NCBI GenBank assembly: GCA_963925735.1
Contig: CAWUUH010000036.1
Coordinates: 1-64,000, forward strand
Direction: 5' to 3'
Length of the DNA: 64,000 nucleotides
From: UBA4582 sp013204195
GTDB taxonomy: Bacteria > Pseudomonadota > Gammaproteobacteria > Pseudomonadales > Azotimanducaceae
In this document: piece after piece, positions 61,528-64,000 of the stretch
Layout: every line of letters begins with the position of its first letter
Position numbering within the stretch: the stretch's first letter is position 1
Notes under the pieces: model-generated
What the model saw: the letters and a program-made list of their open reading frames with translations, nothing else
Told to the model about the DNA's origin: nothing
The model's database searches: none
Translations under genes and position numbers: made by a program

Positions 61528-62253
61528 TCAGCGTTGTCGGTAATGGTAGGGATATGCCAGGCTAAATCCAGCCTGACGAAAGAATGCAGTGGCCCTGGGG
61601 TTAGCATCACTGAGCGTCAGGTAGGCCCTGGTTGCACCGTGAGCCTGGCCGAATCCTTGCAAGCCGTCTAGCAGACGCTGGCCGTGACCGCGACGGCGCC
61701 AATCGGGTAAGAGCCATAAGTCGTCGAGGTACAGGTGAGAGCCGCTTTGTATCGCCCGCCCATAGCCCACCGCAATACCATCGGCCTCGATGACGGCGCA
61801 CCACATAGGCAATTCTATCTGACTCAACAGCTGTTCCTGGAGCAGGCGCTGGCCAGAGACATCTTCAGGATTTAACCGATAACACAAATCCAACCAGCGG
61901 GTTAACGGTAAGGTCTTGAGTGCTGTGGTTGGGGCTCGGGATAAGGCGCGAGTTAATACCACACCACTTTCTGCAATTCGATAGCCACTGTCGCGCAGAT
62001 AGGCGTCGATGGATTGGTGATAACCGAGGCTAGTCAGGCGAAAGGTGGAGCTCTGACGCTGGAGTTGGAACTGTTCCTCGCAATAAGCCACCTTCGCCGC
62101 CAGGCCAATTTCACCTTGGCGCAGGGGCCAGACAGAATCGGTGCTGAGGCTGTAGCCACGACTGAAGCGCAGCAGCCAGCCATCATGAACCAGGGTGTTA
62201 AACACCGGATTGACATGGGTTTGTTGCGTTTCTAGTTGGATGACGTCATGCAT
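61528..62253 (-). CDS. GNAT-family N-acetyltransferase
   Basis: The 241-residue product has a C-terminal GNAT domain (about 120-241): Y-L-D-D-L-W-L-L-P near 178, the acetyl-CoA loop R-R-R-G-H-G-Q-R-L-L near 189, and F-F-R-Q-A-G-F near 228. The N-terminal half (about 1-115) may be a second, decayed GNAT unit. The acceptor is unknown. It is divergent from slyD. Confidence 0.87.
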   Translation of the reverse strand: MHDVIQLETQQTHVNPVFNTLVHDGWLLRFSRGYSLSTDSVWPLRQGEIGLAAKVAYCEEQFQLQRQSSTFRLTSLGYHQSIDAYLRDSGYRIAESGVVLTRALSRAPTTALKTLPLTRWLDLCYRLNPEDVSGQRLLQEQLLSQIELPMWCAVIEADGIAVGYGRAIQSGSHLYLDDLWLLPDWRRRGHGQRLLDGLQGFGQAHGATRAYLTLSDANPRATAFFRQAGFSLAYPYHYRQR

Positions 62254-62321
62254 ACGGCAAGAATACCACTTCCTGGTCAGTAGTGAGATACTGCTGTTTT
62301 TGTCGCTTATAGGTTGAAGCC

Positions 62322-62807
62322 ATGCAAGTCAGTACCGGTATGATCGTCACTTTCCATTACACCCTCAAGGACGAAGCAGGCCTTGAGCTCGAGACCAATC
62401 GCGATGAGGCACCACAGGCCTGCATGATCGGACGGCGGAATATTCTCGCCGGACTGGAAGCAGCCATCATGGATAAGTCAGCAGGCGATAGTGTCCACGT
62501 GGTTTTGCCACCTGAACAGGCCTACGGCAAGCGCGTTGAAGACTCACAACATCGAGTTCCCATCAAGCACCTGGTTGACGCACCGAAGAAGCTCAAGGCT
62601 GGACAAATTGTCCATATCAACACGAAAGAGGGTGTGCGTAATGCTCGAATTATCAAAGTCGGAAAATTCAATGTCGATATAGACGCGAACCATCCTTTTG
62701 CCGGCCAGACTCTCGTGTTCGAGCTCGATATTGTTGAGGTTCGAGAATCGACGCCAGAAGAGCGGGCCCATGGGCATGCCCACGGTGCCGGAGGACATCA
62801 CCATTAA
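62322..62807 (+). CDS. slyD: FKBP-type peptidyl-prolyl isomerase SlyD
   Basis: The 161-residue protein has the FKBP fold with the inserted flap of SlyD: I-V-T-F-H-Y-T-L-K-D near 7, V-V-L-P-P-E-Q-A-Y-G-K-R near 56, and H-P-F-A-G-Q-T-L-V-F near 126. Its tail is His-rich (H-G-H-A-H-G-A-G-G-H-H-H), as in metal-binding SlyD. It acts as a chaperone and nickel-binding protein in E. coli. Its 3' end contains the ribosome site used by the next gene. Confidence 0.94.
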   Translation: MQVSTGMIVTFHYTLKDEAGLELETNRDEAPQACMIGRRNILAGLEAAIMDKSAGDSVHVVLPPEQAYGKRVEDSQHRVPIKHLVDAPKKLKAGQIVHINTKEGVRNARIIKVGKFNVDIDANHPFAGQTLVFELDIVEVRESTPEERAHGHAHGAGGHHH

Positions 62808-64000
62808 CCGTTTGCTGCAGCCGCTGATTCGTGTGGTTATTCGGGGTTTTGATCGTTACATGCCCGAGCCATTTACGTTCGCTATCGTGATGACCCTAGC
62901 GGCGATGATTTTGGCCTACGGTTATACGCCGACAGATTCTCAAGGGGTCTTGATGGCTTGGGGTAACGGCTTGAGTTCGTTGCTGCCCTTCATTACGCAA
63001 GTTTGCCTGACGATTCTGTTTGCCTATGCGTTAGCGCATCTTGGGCCTGTGCCTCGCTACCTAGAGTGGCTCGCGGGCTTGCCGAAAACTGCCACGTCAG
63101 CCTATGGATTTGTGGCCGTATTTGCCGGTTGCGTGTGTCTGATCGCCTGGCCTCTGGGAACGATTTTAGGTGGTTTGATGGCGCGTCAGGTTGCCCTGTC
63201 TTTTCGCCGCAGGGGTATTCCGGTTCATTACCCATTGTTGGGTGGTGCGGCATTCAGTGGCTTCGTGGTCTGGCACATGGGTTATTCCGGCTCGGCGCCT
63301 TTGATGGTGGCGACGCCGGGGAACCCGATGGAAACCCTGTTAGGGGGGTTACTGCCGGTGACCGAAACCATTTTGTCGACATTTAATTTGGTAACGATTG
63401 TGGTGACACTAGCGACCGTGGCGTTGGTTGCCATGCAACTTGGGCCGGCGGTGGGGGAAATCGAGGAAATTGATGAACCCGAGACGAGCAGTGAGGCGCT
63501 TCTAGCGGCCGACCAGCCGTTGGCAGCTCGGCTGGGTCTGGCGGGATATCTTGAGAACGCCCGTTGGTTGACGTTGAGTCTGGGTTTGATCTTGGTGGCG
63601 TATATCGGTAATTGGTTTTATACCGAAGGCATTCGATTGGATTTGAACATCGTCAACTGGACCTTCCTGGCCGCTTGTCTACTGCTGACCCGTTCCTCGA
63701 TGGAGTTTACCCAGGTGTTAATGCAGGCGGGTCGAGCGATAGTGCCGACCTTACTTCAATATCCGATCTATGCTGGCATCATGGGCATTATGCTGAATAC
63801 GGGTTTTGTTGCCCAGATCGCAGGTTTTTTTGCCAGAATAGGCACGGCCGAAAGTCTACCGTTGATTGCCTTTTTCTCTGGCGGCGTGATTAATCTGTTT
63901 ATCCCCTCGGGTGGCGCTCAGTGGGCTGTTCAGGGGCCGGCATTTTTGGAAGCGGCCAAGACCCTAGGTACTGATCCGGCGCTGATTGTGATGGGTGTCG
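62776..64000 (+). CDS. atoE: Short-chain fatty acid transporter, AtoE-like (runs off the window)
   Basis: The frame is open to the window edge (about 408 codons). It matches AtoE/TIGR00366 through M-P-E-P-F-T-F-A-I near residue 29, A-T-P-G-N-P-M-E near 180 and N-L-F-I-P-S-G-G-A-Q-W near 373. It should import short-chain fatty acids such as acetoacetate or butyrate. ATG 62776 overlaps slyD by 32 bases. An ATT at 62803, eight bases after GGAGG (62790-62794), gives an N-terminus closer in length to E. coli AtoE and may be the real start. The C-terminus is not seen. Confidence 0.88.
   Translation, partial: MPTVPEDITINRLLQPLIRVVIRGFDRYMPEPFTFAIVMTLAAMILAYGYTPTDSQGVLMAWGNGLSSLLPFITQVCLTILFAYALAHLGPVPRYLEWLAGLPKTATSAYGFVAVFAGCVCLIAWPLGTILGGLMARQVALSFRRRGIPVHYPLLGGAAFSGFVVWHMGYSGSAPLMVATPGNPMETLLGGLLPVTETILSTFNLVTIVVTLATVALVAMQLGPAVGEIEEIDEPETSSEALLAADQPLAARLGLAGYLENARWLTLSLGLILVAYIGNWFYTEGIRLDLNIVNWTFLAACLLLTRSSMEFTQVLMQAGRAIVPTLLQYPIYAGIMGIMLNTGFVAQIAGFFARIGTAESLPLIAFFSGGVINLFIPSGGAQWAVQGPAFLEAAKTLGTDPALIVMGV

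Overview
The window is a gene-dense stretch of a gammaproteobacterial chromosome. It carries a complete system I cytochrome c maturation operon (ccmA to ccmI), a Bax-like glucosaminidase, RluA, SlyD, a TesB thioesterase, a Pit phosphate carrier with its PhoU-like partner, and many acyl-CoA enzymes: dehydrogenases, crotonases, a thiolase, a CoA ligase and a short-chain fatty acid carrier. This repertoire fits an aerobic, probably marine, lipid-degrading gammaproteobacterium. The genus cannot be told from the sequence. No tRNA, rRNA, CRISPR array, insertion sequence or phage gene was recognised.

Layout. 1-2528: edge of a quinone oxidoreductase, a decayed acyl-CoA dehydrogenase-like pseudogene and a luciferase-like monooxygenase. 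2539-3739: small uncharacterised genes. 3919-11208: a beta-lactamase-fold protein that has lost its catalytic serine, a CoA ligase/Rieske/TesB operon, a GPH-type transporter, RarD and a methyltransferase. 11406-12833: a secreted DUF4139-type protein. 12840-23130 (minus strand): an eight-gene, largely overlapping operon of unusual composition. 23253-33371: thiolase, deacetylase, Nudix, MerC-like, VOC, Pit, SDR and crotonase genes. 33440-40647 (minus): Bax, a pair of acyl-CoA dehydrogenases, Nudix and UvrA. 40822-48320: CinA-like protein, transglutaminase/TPR lipoprotein, CPA1 antiporter, phosphoesterase, acyl-CoA dehydrogenase and alpha/beta hydrolase. 48348-52310: 5'-nucleotidase, esterase, RluA and crotonase. 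52549-59788: ccmABCDEFGHI. 59870-64000: VOC protein, old yellow enzyme, GNAT, SlyD and the start of an AtoE-like carrier.

The most interesting locus is 12840-23130. It encodes, in order of transcription, a Ser/Ala-rich lipoprotein, a membrane-spanning kinase-like protein with helical repeats and a PEGA-like end, a membrane-anchored PEGA-repeat protein fused to a formylglycine-generating-enzyme fold, a small exported protein, a four-helix MotA/TolQ/ExbB/ZorA-type channel protein, an actin/Hsp70-like protein with an FHA-like tail, and two related proteins joining one N-terminal membrane helix, a coiled coil and a von Willebrand factor A domain. Both helices carry the same S-F-L-D-x-x-S-C-G-F-G-A motif, whose Asp sits where ExbD/MotB/ZorB place their proton-binding Asp. 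The simplest reading is an ion-driven stator-like machine with periplasmic VWA domains in place of a peptidoglycan-binding domain. The kinase-like, FGE-like and actin-like members all lack key catalytic or nucleotide-binding residues, so they look like scaffold or sensor parts. I know of no characterised system with this composition; the function is inference.
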